64,000 bases of DNA from Rhodopseudomonas pseudopalustris (GTDB lineage Bacteria > Pseudomonadota > Alphaproteobacteria > Rhizobiales > Xanthobacteraceae), in assembly GCF_900110435.1 (NCBI RefSeq), contig NZ_FODT01000010.1:62001-126000 (forward strand). The letters are read 5' to 3'. The translations under genes and the position numbers were made by a program. This document shows positions 54,750 through 64,000 of the stretch, piece by piece; within the stretch, counting starts at the first letter, position 1, and every line of letters starts with the position of its first letter. The notes under the pieces were generated by a model. The model saw only the letters and a list, made by a program, of their open reading frames with translations. It did no database searches and was not told the origin of the DNA.

Positions 54750-56936
54750 ATGAAACGGATGAAGGGTGTTACCATTCTGCTGGCGAGCGCTGCGACGGTC
54801 ACGTCCGGTGCGGGGTACGCCGGCAACGAAGGCAAGGGGGCCTATGAGCTCGGAATGATCCAAGTGACTGCGCCGGTGGATGAAGGTTCCGAGTTCGGCG
54901 ACTACGGCGGCAGCACGATCTCCAACACGCAGACCGAGACCTACAACAAGCCGACGCTCGACAAGGCGATCGACCTCGTGCCCGGCGTCAATGCCGGCAA
55001 TACCGGCAGCCAGCGCAACGAAACCAACATCTACGTCCACGGCTTCGACCGTCTGCAGGTGCCGCTGTCGATCGACGGCGTGCGCATCTACCTTCCGGCC
55101 GATAATCGCCTCGACTTCTCGCGCTTTCTGACCGACGACATCGCGCAGATCCAGATCGCCAAGGGCTACGCATCCGTGCTCGACGGGCCGGGCGCTCTGG
55201 GCGGGGCGATCAATCTGGTCTCCAAGAAGCCGGTCAAGGCGCTGGAGGGCGAATGGCGCAGCCAGGCCGAATTCGGCAACACCGGCGTGTTCGACGGATT
55301 CAAGAATTACGGCCGCGTCGGCAGCAAGCAGGACCAATACTACTTCCAGGCCAGCGGCACGTGGCGCAAGGTCGAGGGTTGGGAGCTGCCGTCGAGCTTC
55401 ACGCCGACCGCGGTCGAGGACGGCGGTCGGCGCAACTTTTCGGACTCCAACGATTGGAGCGTCAATCTGAAGGCCGGCTGGACGCCCAATCCGACCGATG
55501 AGTACTCGATCAATTTTATCAAGCAGAACGGCAAGAAGAACGCGCCGTACAATGTCGAACCGACGGCGTCGCCAAGATACTGGTCGTGGCCGTCTTGGAA
55601 TGTGCAGATCTTGTCGGCGGCGACCAAGACCGAGATCGGCGACGACGCCTACGTCAAGACGCGGACGTTCTGGGAGACCTTCGACAACGCGATCGACATG
55701 TGGGACAACGCGGCGCAGACGCAGCGATACTCCACCAGCGCGGCGCGGTCGATCTATCAGGATTGGGCGGTCGGCAATACGGTCGAGGTCGGCAAGGAAT
55801 TCGGCAGCTTCGACACCCTCAAGGTGGCCACGCATGTGCGGCGTGACAGCCATTCCGAATGGAACGAGCTGTTCACCGACCGCTTCGGCCTGAATGCGAC
55901 CACGACGCCGAAAAGCTCCTCCTGCAACACCAGCGTCACCTCGAGCGGGGTCTGCTTCAACGAGCCGACCCAGACCTCCGTCGAAGACACCTATTCGGTG
56001 GCGACGGAAAATACGGTGCACATTACGCCGAGCTTCGACTGGGTGCAGGGCGCCAGCTATGACTGGCGGCATCTCAGCAAGGCCAACGACTACGTGCTCG
56101 GACAGTACAGCAAGGGCGCCTATTACGAGCCGTCCTGGATCAACTACAAGCTGTTCGACGATTCGGCCTTCAACTGGCAGTCGGCGGCGATCTGGCGTTA
56201 CTCGGACACGGCGAAGCTGTTCATGAACATCTCGGACCGCACCCGGTTTCCGACATTGTTCGAACGCTACAGCTCGCGCTTCGGAACGGGCGCGTCGAAC
56301 CCGCAATTGCTTCCCGAACGCGCGGTCAACTATCAGCTTGGGTGGACCAATGCCTTTGCCCCGAAAAGTCAGGTGTCGGTGCTCGTCTATTATGCCGACG
56401 TCAGGGACATGATCCAGTCGGTCGCGACCGGCCGCACCTTCGTCGACCCGGTTTCCGGGAGGGCTTCCACGATCACGCAGAACCAGAATGTCGGCAATGG
56501 CTATCGCTATGGCGTCGATTTCGCGGTCGACTATGCGGTCGGCGCCACGCTCGTTCTGGGCGGAAACGCCTCCTACATCCACAACGTCCTGACCCACCCC
56601 ACCGATCCGACGATCCAGCAGACCGGGATTCCGACCGTCAAGGGAATGCTCTATGCGAGCTACAGCCCGATCGAATCGGTGACCCTGACGCCGAACCTGT
56701 TGTTCGCCGACGATCGCTGGTCGCAGAAGAACCAAGTGATCGCCCAGAAATCGGTTTCCAGCTACGTCAAGACCGGCTCCTATATGCTGGCCAATTTCAC
56801 GGCGGATTACCGGATGCGGGAGAACCTCACCTGGTCCGGCGGGGTGAGAAACATCTTCGATCAGGAATACTCGCTCGCCTGGGGCTATCCCGAAGCCGGG
56901 CGAACCTACTACGTGGCCATGAAGGCGACATTCTGA
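54750..56936 (+). CDS. TonB-dependent outer-membrane receptor
   Basis: A 728-residue receptor. It has a signal peptide (about 1-24), a TonB-box-like stretch near the mature start (LGMIQVTAPVDEG), a plug domain (about 50-165: AIDLVPGVNAGNTG, NIYVHGFDRLQVPLSIDGVRI, GALGGAINLVSKKP) and a C-terminal barrel ending in TYYVAMKATF with the final aromatic residue. It imports metal chelates across the outer membrane with TonB energy. ATG 54750 starts the signal peptide. It is divergent from the importer operon and shares its operator-like motif. Confidence 0.93.
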   Translation: MKRMKGVTILLASAATVTSGAGYAGNEGKGAYELGMIQVTAPVDEGSEFGDYGGSTISNTQTETYNKPTLDKAIDLVPGVNAGNTGSQRNETNIYVHGFDRLQVPLSIDGVRIYLPADNRLDFSRFLTDDIAQIQIAKGYASVLDGPGALGGAINLVSKKPVKALEGEWRSQAEFGNTGVFDGFKNYGRVGSKQDQYYFQASGTWRKVEGWELPSSFTPTAVEDGGRRNFSDSNDWSVNLKAGWTPNPTDEYSINFIKQNGKKNAPYNVEPTASPRYWSWPSWNVQILSAATKTEIGDDAYVKTRTFWETFDNAIDMWDNAAQTQRYSTSAARSIYQDWAVGNTVEVGKEFGSFDTLKVATHVRRDSHSEWNELFTDRFGLNATTTPKSSSCNTSVTSSGVCFNEPTQTSVEDTYSVATENTVHITPSFDWVQGASYDWRHLSKANDYVLGQYSKGAYYEPSWINYKLFDDSAFNWQSAAIWRYSDTAKLFMNISDRTRFPTLFERYSSRFGTGASNPQLLPERAVNYQLGWTNAFAPKSQVSVLVYYADVRDMIQSVATGRTFVDPVSGRASTITQNQNVGNGYRYGVDFAVDYAVGATLVLGGNASYIHNVLTHPTDPTIQQTGIPTVKGMLYASYSPIESVTLTPNLLFADDRWSQKNQVIAQKSVSSYVKTGSYMLANFTADYRMRENLTWSGGVRNIFDQEYSLAWGYPEAGRTYYVAMKATF

Positions 56937-56955
56937 GATCGGCCGATCAACCAAG

Positions 56956-56978
56956 GGCCCCCGCTGGCGGCGGGGGCC
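56956..56978 (+). terminator. Hairpin downstream of the TonB receptor
   Basis: A perfect 9-bp GC stem (56956-56964 with 56970-56978) and 5-base loop lie 20 bases after the stop. There is no T run. Confidence 0.5.
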
Positions 56979-57063
56979 TCACCGACGGCAGCTGCACGCC
57001 GCCGCCCGGTGGCGGCTGTCGTCTGGCGTGGGAAATCTCGACCTTAACTATAAGGGGAAGTTC

Positions 57064-57300
57064 GTGGTCTATTTTGGCCGGGAACGCCGCGGTCGGCTGT
57101 TCGACTTTTTCGAGGGGCGGGGCCGTGGTCCGAAGTATCGCTTCGTTTTCGCGGATATTCCCGGCGAGGTCACAACGGAAAAACTTGCCGGTTCTGCTCT
57201 CGACGCGCCCTTGCTCCAAGTATTCAAGCGGCGCGTCAATGGCGACGTACCACAGCCGGCCGCCGCGTCGCCAACCGTGGTTGCACTAAATCCGCGCTGA
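57064..57300 (+). CDS. Possible small protein, weakly supported
   Basis: A 78-residue frame from GTG 57064, with AAGGGGA nine bases upstream, ending TGA 57298-57300. The chain (VYFGRERRGRLFDFFEGRG, KYRFVFADIPGEV) is less low-complexity than most shadow frames here, but I recognise no domain. It could extend back to GTG 57028. The stretch is otherwise the spacer between the receptor gene and parE. Confidence 0.3.
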   Translation: MVYFGRERRGRLFDFFEGRGRGPKYRFVFADIPGEVTTEKLAGSALDAPLLQVFKRRVNGDVPQPAAASPTVVALNPR

Positions 57301-57413
57301 ATTCCGATCTTGCACCAACGAGTGGTTGAAGGGACCAATCTGCCAGGTGCAATGACAGACGAAATGCCGCTGTTCGTGTGTGTGGGGGCAACGCAGGCTG
57401 CTCAACAGCTTCC

Positions 57414-59468
<2,055 letters not shown>

Positions 59469-59931
59469 GAGTCCTGGATTAGGTCCTGAGGTCTAACTGG
59501 GTGGCGCCAGGGTGGCGCGCTGTGCGAATCGGTGTGCCTGACTATGCCATGGAAGGCTGCGGATGTGACGCCGGCTGCGGCTCCTGGCGGCGGCGGCCCG
59601 GCGCGCCGCCCCCCGGGCGCTGCGCGAGGTCACCGCCGGAACGGGCATATAAGGCGGAGCCGGTGGGATGGAAAGGGCGACGCCGAGCTGCCAGTCCGAC
59701 ATCGGGCCGTGGCGCGCGGTCGCGGTTGTGTGACGTGCAACTTGCCGGCGAGCGGCGCAGAATCCGTCCGGTTCTCACGCAGGCCGCCGCATTCAGGCCA
59801 TTTCGATCTGCTCTTCCGGCCGGCCCGGGCAATCCGTCACGGTGCATAGCGCTTGTCGACCAGGCGGGGGGCCGTGCTATGCGACAGCGGTGTGAACCGC
59901 CGGCGGGCGCGCCGGCAGGTCTGAAGGGACA
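59469..59931. other. Intergenic region between parE and dedA-type gene
   Basis: About 460 bases between divergent genes. It must hold both promoters. GC-rich throughout with many short frames of no quality; no gene, repeat or tRNA is recognised. Confidence 0.5.
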
Positions 59932-60462
59932 ATGGAAGAATCTTTTCGCGGCATTATCGATTTCGTGCGCGAGCACCAGGCCTGGGCCGCGCCGGTGGTG
60001 ATGGCGCTGGCGTTCGGGGAATCGCTCGCTTTCATTTCGCTGGTGGTTCCAGCCTGGGGCGCGCTGGTCGCGATCGGCGCGCTGATTGGCGTCTCCGGCA
60101 TCAGTTTCTGGCCGGTGTGGCTCGCCGGTGCGGCCGGCGCGGCGCTGGGCGACTGGCTGTCGTACTGGTTCGGCTATCGCTACAAGGACAACGTCGCCCA
60201 GATCTGGCCGCTGTCGAAGTTTCCCGGGCTGCTGCTGCGCGGCGAGGCCTTCGTGCAGAAATGGGGCGTGCCGAGCATCTTCATCGGCCGCTTCTTCGGG
60301 CCGCTGCGCGCCTCGGTGCCGCTGGCCGCCGGCATTTTCGAGATGCCGTTCTGGAGCTTCCAGATCGCCAATGTGCTGTCGGCGCTGGTGTGGTCGGCGG
60401 TGCTGCTGCTGTTCGGCGACGGGCTGTCGATCGCGGCGAACTGGATACTCCGATCGATTTGA
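59932..60462 (+). CDS. DedA/SNARE-associated family membrane protein
   Basis: A 176-residue membrane protein of the DedA superfamily. Hallmarks are FGESLAFISLVVPAW, LGDWLSYWFGYRYK and the FIGRFFGPLRASVPLAAG motif with the conserved arginines. Recent work shows DedA members flip lipid carriers such as undecaprenyl phosphate or phospholipids; which one applies here is open. ATG 59932 has AAGGGACA upstream. It is 134 bases ahead of the metallo-beta-lactamase-fold gene. Confidence 0.92.
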   Translation: MEESFRGIIDFVREHQAWAAPVVMALAFGESLAFISLVVPAWGALVAIGALIGVSGISFWPVWLAGAAGAALGDWLSYWFGYRYKDNVAQIWPLSKFPGLLLRGEAFVQKWGVPSIFIGRFFGPLRASVPLAAGIFEMPFWSFQIANVLSALVWSAVLLLFGDGLSIAANWILRSI

Positions 60463-60595
60463 CACCAGCGGCTGCGGAATATGGCGCGGCCCCCGGTGTT
60501 GGCGTCAATTGGGCGTGCGATGCGCCCGATCGCGCGATCAAACCGTTGTTAGAACTCGCCCCCCGCCTCAAAAACCAACCCATCGAGGATACGCC

Positions 60596-61588
60596 ATGGA
60601 CCTGACCCGACGTCACGCCCTGACCGCTGCCGCTGGCGCGCTCGCCGCCGCACCGCTGCTGCGAAGCGCCCCCGCGGAGGCTGCCGCGCCGGTCGCCGAC
60701 AAGCAGGCTCCCAGCTTCTATCGCTACAAGGTCGGCGACGCCCAGGTGAACGCGATCGCCGACGGCGCCAACACCTTTCCGCTGACCGACGGCTTCGTCG
60801 TCAACGTCAAGAAGGACGAGATCAACGCCGCGCTCGAGCAGGCCTTCATGCCGAAGGACAAGATGACCATCAACTTCACCCCGCTGGTGATCAACACCGG
60901 GGGCAGGCTGGTGGTGGTCGACACCGGCAACGGCGAGGCCGCCTTCGCCTCCAGCAAGGGCAATGTCGGTCAGTTCGCCGCCAACATGGCCGCGGCCGGC
61001 TTCGACCCCAAGGCGGTCGACATCGTGGTGATCTCGCACTTCCACGGCGACCACATCAACGGCCTGCTCACCGCCGACAACCAGCCGATGTTCCCGAATG
61101 CCGAGGTGCTGGTGCCGGCCGCGGAGTGGAAATACTTCATGGACGAGGGCGAGATGAGCCGCGCGTCCGGCGAGCGGCTGCAAAGCGTGTTCAAGAATGC
61201 CCGCCGGGTGTTCGAGGCCGGGCTGAAGAAGAAGGTGACGCCCTATGAGTGGGGCAAGGACGTCGCGCCGGGCCTGCTGGCGGTGGAGGCAGCCGGCCAC
61301 ACGCCGGGCCACACCTCGTTCGTGCTGTCGTCCGGCTCCGACAAGGTGTTCATCCAGTCCGACATCACCAACCATCCGGCGCTGTTCGTCGCCAATCCCG
61401 GCTGGCACCTGATGTTCGACCAGGACCCGGCGCAGGCCGAAGCCACCCGCCGCAAGGTCTATGACATGCTGGTCGCCGAAAGGATGCGGGTGCAGGGCTT
61501 CCACTATCCGTTCCCGGCCAACGGCTATGTGCAGAAGGACGGCAACGGCTATCGGCTGGTGCCGGCGCCGTGGAGTCCGGTGATCTGA
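60596..61588 (+). CDS. Tat-exported metallo-beta-lactamase-fold hydrolase
   Basis: A 330-residue protein with a Tat signal (MDLTRRHALTAAAGALAAAP). The zinc motif is H148-F-H150-G-D152-H153, with further ligands in AAGHTPGHTSF and SDITNHP. Relatives are lactonase- or sulfatase-like hydrolases; no substrate is evident. It is an MBL-fold enzyme, and the sequence gives no reason to call it a beta-lactamase. GAGGA lies seven bases before ATG 60596. Confidence 0.9.
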   Translation: MDLTRRHALTAAAGALAAAPLLRSAPAEAAAPVADKQAPSFYRYKVGDAQVNAIADGANTFPLTDGFVVNVKKDEINAALEQAFMPKDKMTINFTPLVINTGGRLVVVDTGNGEAAFASSKGNVGQFAANMAAAGFDPKAVDIVVISHFHGDHINGLLTADNQPMFPNAEVLVPAAEWKYFMDEGEMSRASGERLQSVFKNARRVFEAGLKKKVTPYEWGKDVAPGLLAVEAAGHTPGHTSFVLSSGSDKVFIQSDITNHPALFVANPGWHLMFDQDPAQAEATRRKVYDMLVAERMRVQGFHYPFPANGYVQKDGNGYRLVPAPWSPVI

Positions 61589-61919
61589 GACGTCTCGGGT
61601 CGAGCGAACGAGCAGGGCGGCGTGCGCAGCGCCGCCTTGGAGCCTGAGCGCAGTCCTGGCGCTTCGGTTCTGATTGAATCAGAACCGAAGCTCCACGTCA
61701 CGATCACGTCTTGACGGTATCTCATTCTGCAACTATCAAGTCCCGCATGATCAACGCCGCCGCCAACGCCAAAGCCCGCCGCCGCATTTTCGCGGTAGGA
61801 GCGGCTGTTCGCGTCTGACAGCGTTGCCCCTGCCGCCGGTTTCGGTCCGCGGCAGGTTGATGATCCCCCACCCAAGCGAACTGATCCCGGCGGCTCCGTC
61901 TTCAACCAGGAGTCAGCCG
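61589..61919. other. Intergenic region with palindromic repeat
   Basis: About 330 bases. It contains the perfect palindrome at 61661-61691 and otherwise no gene; the frame open from 61674 gives no coherent N-terminus for the downstream protein. Confidence 0.5.
61661..61691. repeat. GGTTCTGATT palindrome
   Basis: Arms of 15 bases (61661-61675 and 61677-61691) mirror each other around one base. The core GGTTCTGAT/ATCAGAACC is the same as in hairpin 2 of the repeat at 43568-43611, so this is a partial copy of that dispersed element. Confidence 0.75.
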
Positions 61920-62588
61920 ATGTATGTGCCGCCGCCTTTCAAGCCCGATCGCTCCACCTGCCTCGCTTTCGCGGCGGCGCGCGGTTTCGGCCTGGTCTGC
62001 GCCCATGACGGCCGCAAGCCGGCGGCGTCGCCGCTGCCGTTTTCGATCGACTACGCGAGCGACGGCACACCGCTGCTGTCGTTCCACGTCGCGCGCGGCA
62101 ATCCGCTGGCAGGGCTCGCCGACAGCCGCACGCCATGGCTGATGGCAGTGACCGGTCCGGGCGCCTATGTCTCCGCCGATTGGTATGCGTCGCCGGATCA
62201 GGTGCCGACCTGGCTGTATCAGAGCGTGCATCTGACCGGGCCCGCGGCGGTGATGTCGGAGGGCGAACTCGACGGCCATCTTGACGAGGTCAGCGCAGTC
62301 TTCGAAAGCTCGCTGGCGCGCGAGCTGCCATGGACGCCGGCGAAGATGACCGCCGGACGGCGCAGTGCGATGAAGAAGGCGATCGTCGGCGTGATGATGC
62401 GGGTGGACGTGGTCGAAGGCAGCTTCAAGCTGAACCAGCACAAATCCGACGCCGATCACGTCGCGGTGGCCAATGCGCTGGCGCGGCAGGCCGATCCGGC
62501 CGCGCAGGCGATCGCCGCGCAGATGATCGCGCTGCGGCCGCAGTTGGACTACATAGAAGCCGCGGCCGTCCTCGAGCCCGCATCGTGA
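61920..62588 (+). CDS. FMN-binding negative regulator, PaiB family
   Basis: A 222-residue split-barrel flavin-binding protein. The start [10 protein letters not shown] and the motif [11 protein letters not shown] are typical of PaiB-like proteins; in Bacillus, PaiB was described as a negative regulator of sporulation and protease genes. The real activity may be flavin reductase-like. ATG 61920 follows AGGAG at a good distance. It ends 11 bases before argC, so the two are likely one transcript. Confidence 0.88.
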   Translation: MYVPPPFKPDRSTCLAFAAARGFGLVCAHDGRKPAASPLPFSIDYASDGTPLLSFHVARGNPLAGLADSRTPWLMAVTGPGAYVSADWYASPDQVPTWLYQSVHLTGPAAVMSEGELDGHLDEVSAVFESSLARELPWTPAKMTAGRRSAMKKAIVGVMMRVDVVEGSFKLNQHKSDADHVAVANALARQADPAAQAIAAQMIALRPQLDYIEAAAVLEPAS

Positions 62589-62599
62589 AGGAATCCGAG

Positions 62600-63595
62600 A
62601 TGACCCTGACTGACACCACGACGAACCAAGCGGCTGCGAGCCAACGCGCCAAGCCGGTCGTGTTCATCGACGGCGCCGCCGGCACCACCGGCCTCGGCAT
62701 TCGCGAGCGGCTCGGCCGCAACGGCGAGGTCGTGGTGAAGGACATCGCCGACGACAAGCGCAAGGACGTGGCGGCCAAGCGCGCGCTGATGGCCGAGGTC
62801 GATCTCGTGATCCTGTGCCTGCCGGACGACGCCGCGAAAGAAACCGTGGCGCTGATCGACGTCATGGGCGGCGATGCGCCCAAAGTGCTCGACGCCTCGA
62901 CCGCGTTCCGGGTGGCGCCCGACTGGACCTACGGCTTTCCGGAGCTGGCGCCCGATCAGGCGGACAAGATCAGCGTCGCGCGAAAAGTCTCCAATCCCGG
63001 TTGCTATCCGACCGGCGGAGTCGCGCTGCTGCGGCCGCTGGTCGACGCGGCGCTGCTGCCGGCCGACTATCCGGTGACGATCAACGCCGTCAGCGGCTAT
63101 TCCGGCGGCGGCAAGGCGATGATCGCGGCCTATGAGGCCGGCACCGCGCCTGCGTTCGAACTCTACGGCCTCGGCTTTGCGCACAAGCATCTGCCGGAGA
63201 CCCAGCTCTACGCACGGCTGACGCGGCGGCCGATCTTCGTGCCCTCGGTCGGCAATTTCCGGCAGGGAATGCTGGTGTCGGTGCCGCTACATCTCGACAC
63301 GCTGCCGGGCAGACCGGCGGTCGCCGATCTGCAGGCGGCGCTGGAGCAGCGCTACGCCGGCAGCGCCTATGTGTCGGTGCTGCCGCAGGGCAGCGCGCCG
63401 ATCACCGACGGCCGGATCGAGCCGGAGGCGTTGAACGAGACCAACAAGCTCGAACTCTGCGTGTTCGGCAGCGATGCGCATCGCCAGGCGGTGCTGGTGG
63501 CGCGGCTCGACAATCTCGGCAAGGGCGCGTCGGGCGCCGCGGTGCAGAACATGCGACTGATGCTGGGCTTGCCGGACGCGCCGGGCCTCGAATAG
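62600..63595 (+). CDS. argC: N-acetyl-gamma-glutamyl-phosphate reductase (type 2)
   Basis: A 331-residue NADPH-dependent reductase, third step of arginine synthesis. The nucleotide-binding start is [17 protein letters not shown] and the active-site cysteine is C135 in [20 protein letters not shown] follows. The short length and GAAGTTG motif mark the type 2 form (about 310-330 residues). ATG 62600 follows GGAATCCGAG. Its closeness to the PaiB-like gene suggests co-transcription. Confidence 0.95.
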   Translation: MTLTDTTTNQAAASQRAKPVVFIDGAAGTTGLGIRERLGRNGEVVVKDIADDKRKDVAAKRALMAEVDLVILCLPDDAAKETVALIDVMGGDAPKVLDASTAFRVAPDWTYGFPELAPDQADKISVARKVSNPGCYPTGGVALLRPLVDAALLPADYPVTINAVSGYSGGGKAMIAAYEAGTAPAFELYGLGFAHKHLPETQLYARLTRRPIFVPSVGNFRQGMLVSVPLHLDTLPGRPAVADLQAALEQRYAGSAYVSVLPQGSAPITDGRIEPEALNETNKLELCVFGSDAHRQAVLVARLDNLGKGASGAAVQNMRLMLGLPDAPGLE

Positions 63596-63704
63596 AGCGT
63601 TCGGACGGTTCTCGCTTCGCGCCAGAGCACTGCTGCAGCCAACCCCCTTGAAGCGGTTGTCCGGTCCGCCGACCGGGGACCCGCGCGATCTGGATTGTGA
63701 CCCC

Positions 63705-64000
63705 ATGACCGACGCCTTCGACGCTGCGACGCTGCGGTTCTACCGCGGCAATGCCGACGCCTATGCCGAGCGCAAACCGCCGCTCGACGGTCCGCTGACC
63801 CGGTTCCTCGCCGAGCTGCCGCGCGGCGCGGCGATTCTCGAACTCGGCTGCGGCGCCGGCTATCAGGCCGAGGCGATGCTCGCCGCCGGTTTCGACGTGC
63901 ATCCGACCGACGGTTCGGCGGAAATGGCGGCGACCGCTTCGCGGAGGCTCGGCCGCCCGGTCGCCACCCTGCTGTTCCACCAGCTCGACGCGGTCGAAGC
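63705..64000 (+). CDS. SAM-dependent methyltransferase, 5' part (runs off window)
   Basis: The first ~98 codons of a class I methyltransferase start at ATG 63705. TLRFYRGNADAYAERKPPLD and the SAM-binding motif I ILELGCGAGYQAEAMLAAGFDVHPTDGS are clear. The frame is open at the window end. The substrate is not evident. It lies 109 bases after argC on the same strand, so co-transcription is possible. Confidence 0.85.
   Translation, partial: MTDAFDAATLRFYRGNADAYAERKPPLDGPLTRFLAELPRGAAILELGCGAGYQAEAMLAAGFDVHPTDGSAEMAATASRRLGRPVATLLFHQLDAVE

Overview
The window reads as chromosome of a high-GC alphaproteobacterium of the Rhodopseudomonas/Bradyrhizobium group (Nitrobacteraceae). The support is the order rne-amiC-mrcA-prfB, an alpha/beta-hydrolase-NifS-sufBCDS-DUF59-sufA iron-sulfur cluster, an RNase E with a large insertion in its S1 domain, type 2 ArgC, and several intergenic palindromes of kinds I recall as abundant in that family. 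No rRNA, tRNA, CRISPR array, complete insertion sequence or prophage was recognised.

Layout. 1-593: 3' end of an aminotransferase. 1112-2449: C4-dicarboxylate carrier dctA, convergent with rne (2525-5653) across a shared terminator. 6325-11589: envelope and translation genes amiC, mrcA and prfB, the last with its programmed +1 frameshift. 11605-12243: an AT-richer orphan gene. 12316-23001: M23 peptidase, Bcp-type peroxiredoxin, AsmA/DUF3971 protein, cytochrome b561, MFS carrier, tyrS and divergent anmK. 23103-31064: the suf cluster. 31095-37134: diguanylate cyclase, RhlE-type helicase, AraC regulator and chemoreceptor.

37384-43438 is the most unusual stretch. Two secreted caspase-fold proteins flank an aquaporin. 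The second carries a TPR array and is divergent from a gene for a small exported protein, followed by two overlapping genes that share a CxxC-x10-CxxC zinc ribbon, one soluble and one with four membrane spans. 43714-49014: a secreted dienelactone-hydrolase-like protein, a small membrane protein, and a LysR-controlled pair (gamma-glutamyltranspeptidase-like enzyme plus periplasmic binding protein). 49191-56936: a putative metal or oxyanion uptake locus with ModE, DUF2478, a FecCD-type ABC importer, a TrmO/TsaA-like protein and a divergent TonB-dependent receptor. The receptor and the importer operon share a repeated operator-like motif. 57414-64000: parE, DedA protein, Tat-exported metallo-beta-lactamase-fold protein, PaiB-like flavoprotein, argC and a truncated methyltransferase gene.

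How the parts work together. The suf genes form a Fe-S assembly pathway with two cysteine desulfurases. The 50-57 kb genes look like an outer-to-inner membrane import chain with a molybdenum-type regulator beside it. The caspase and zinc-ribbon genes may form an uncharacterised envelope-linked module; that grouping is inferred from gene neighbourhood and shared domains only.
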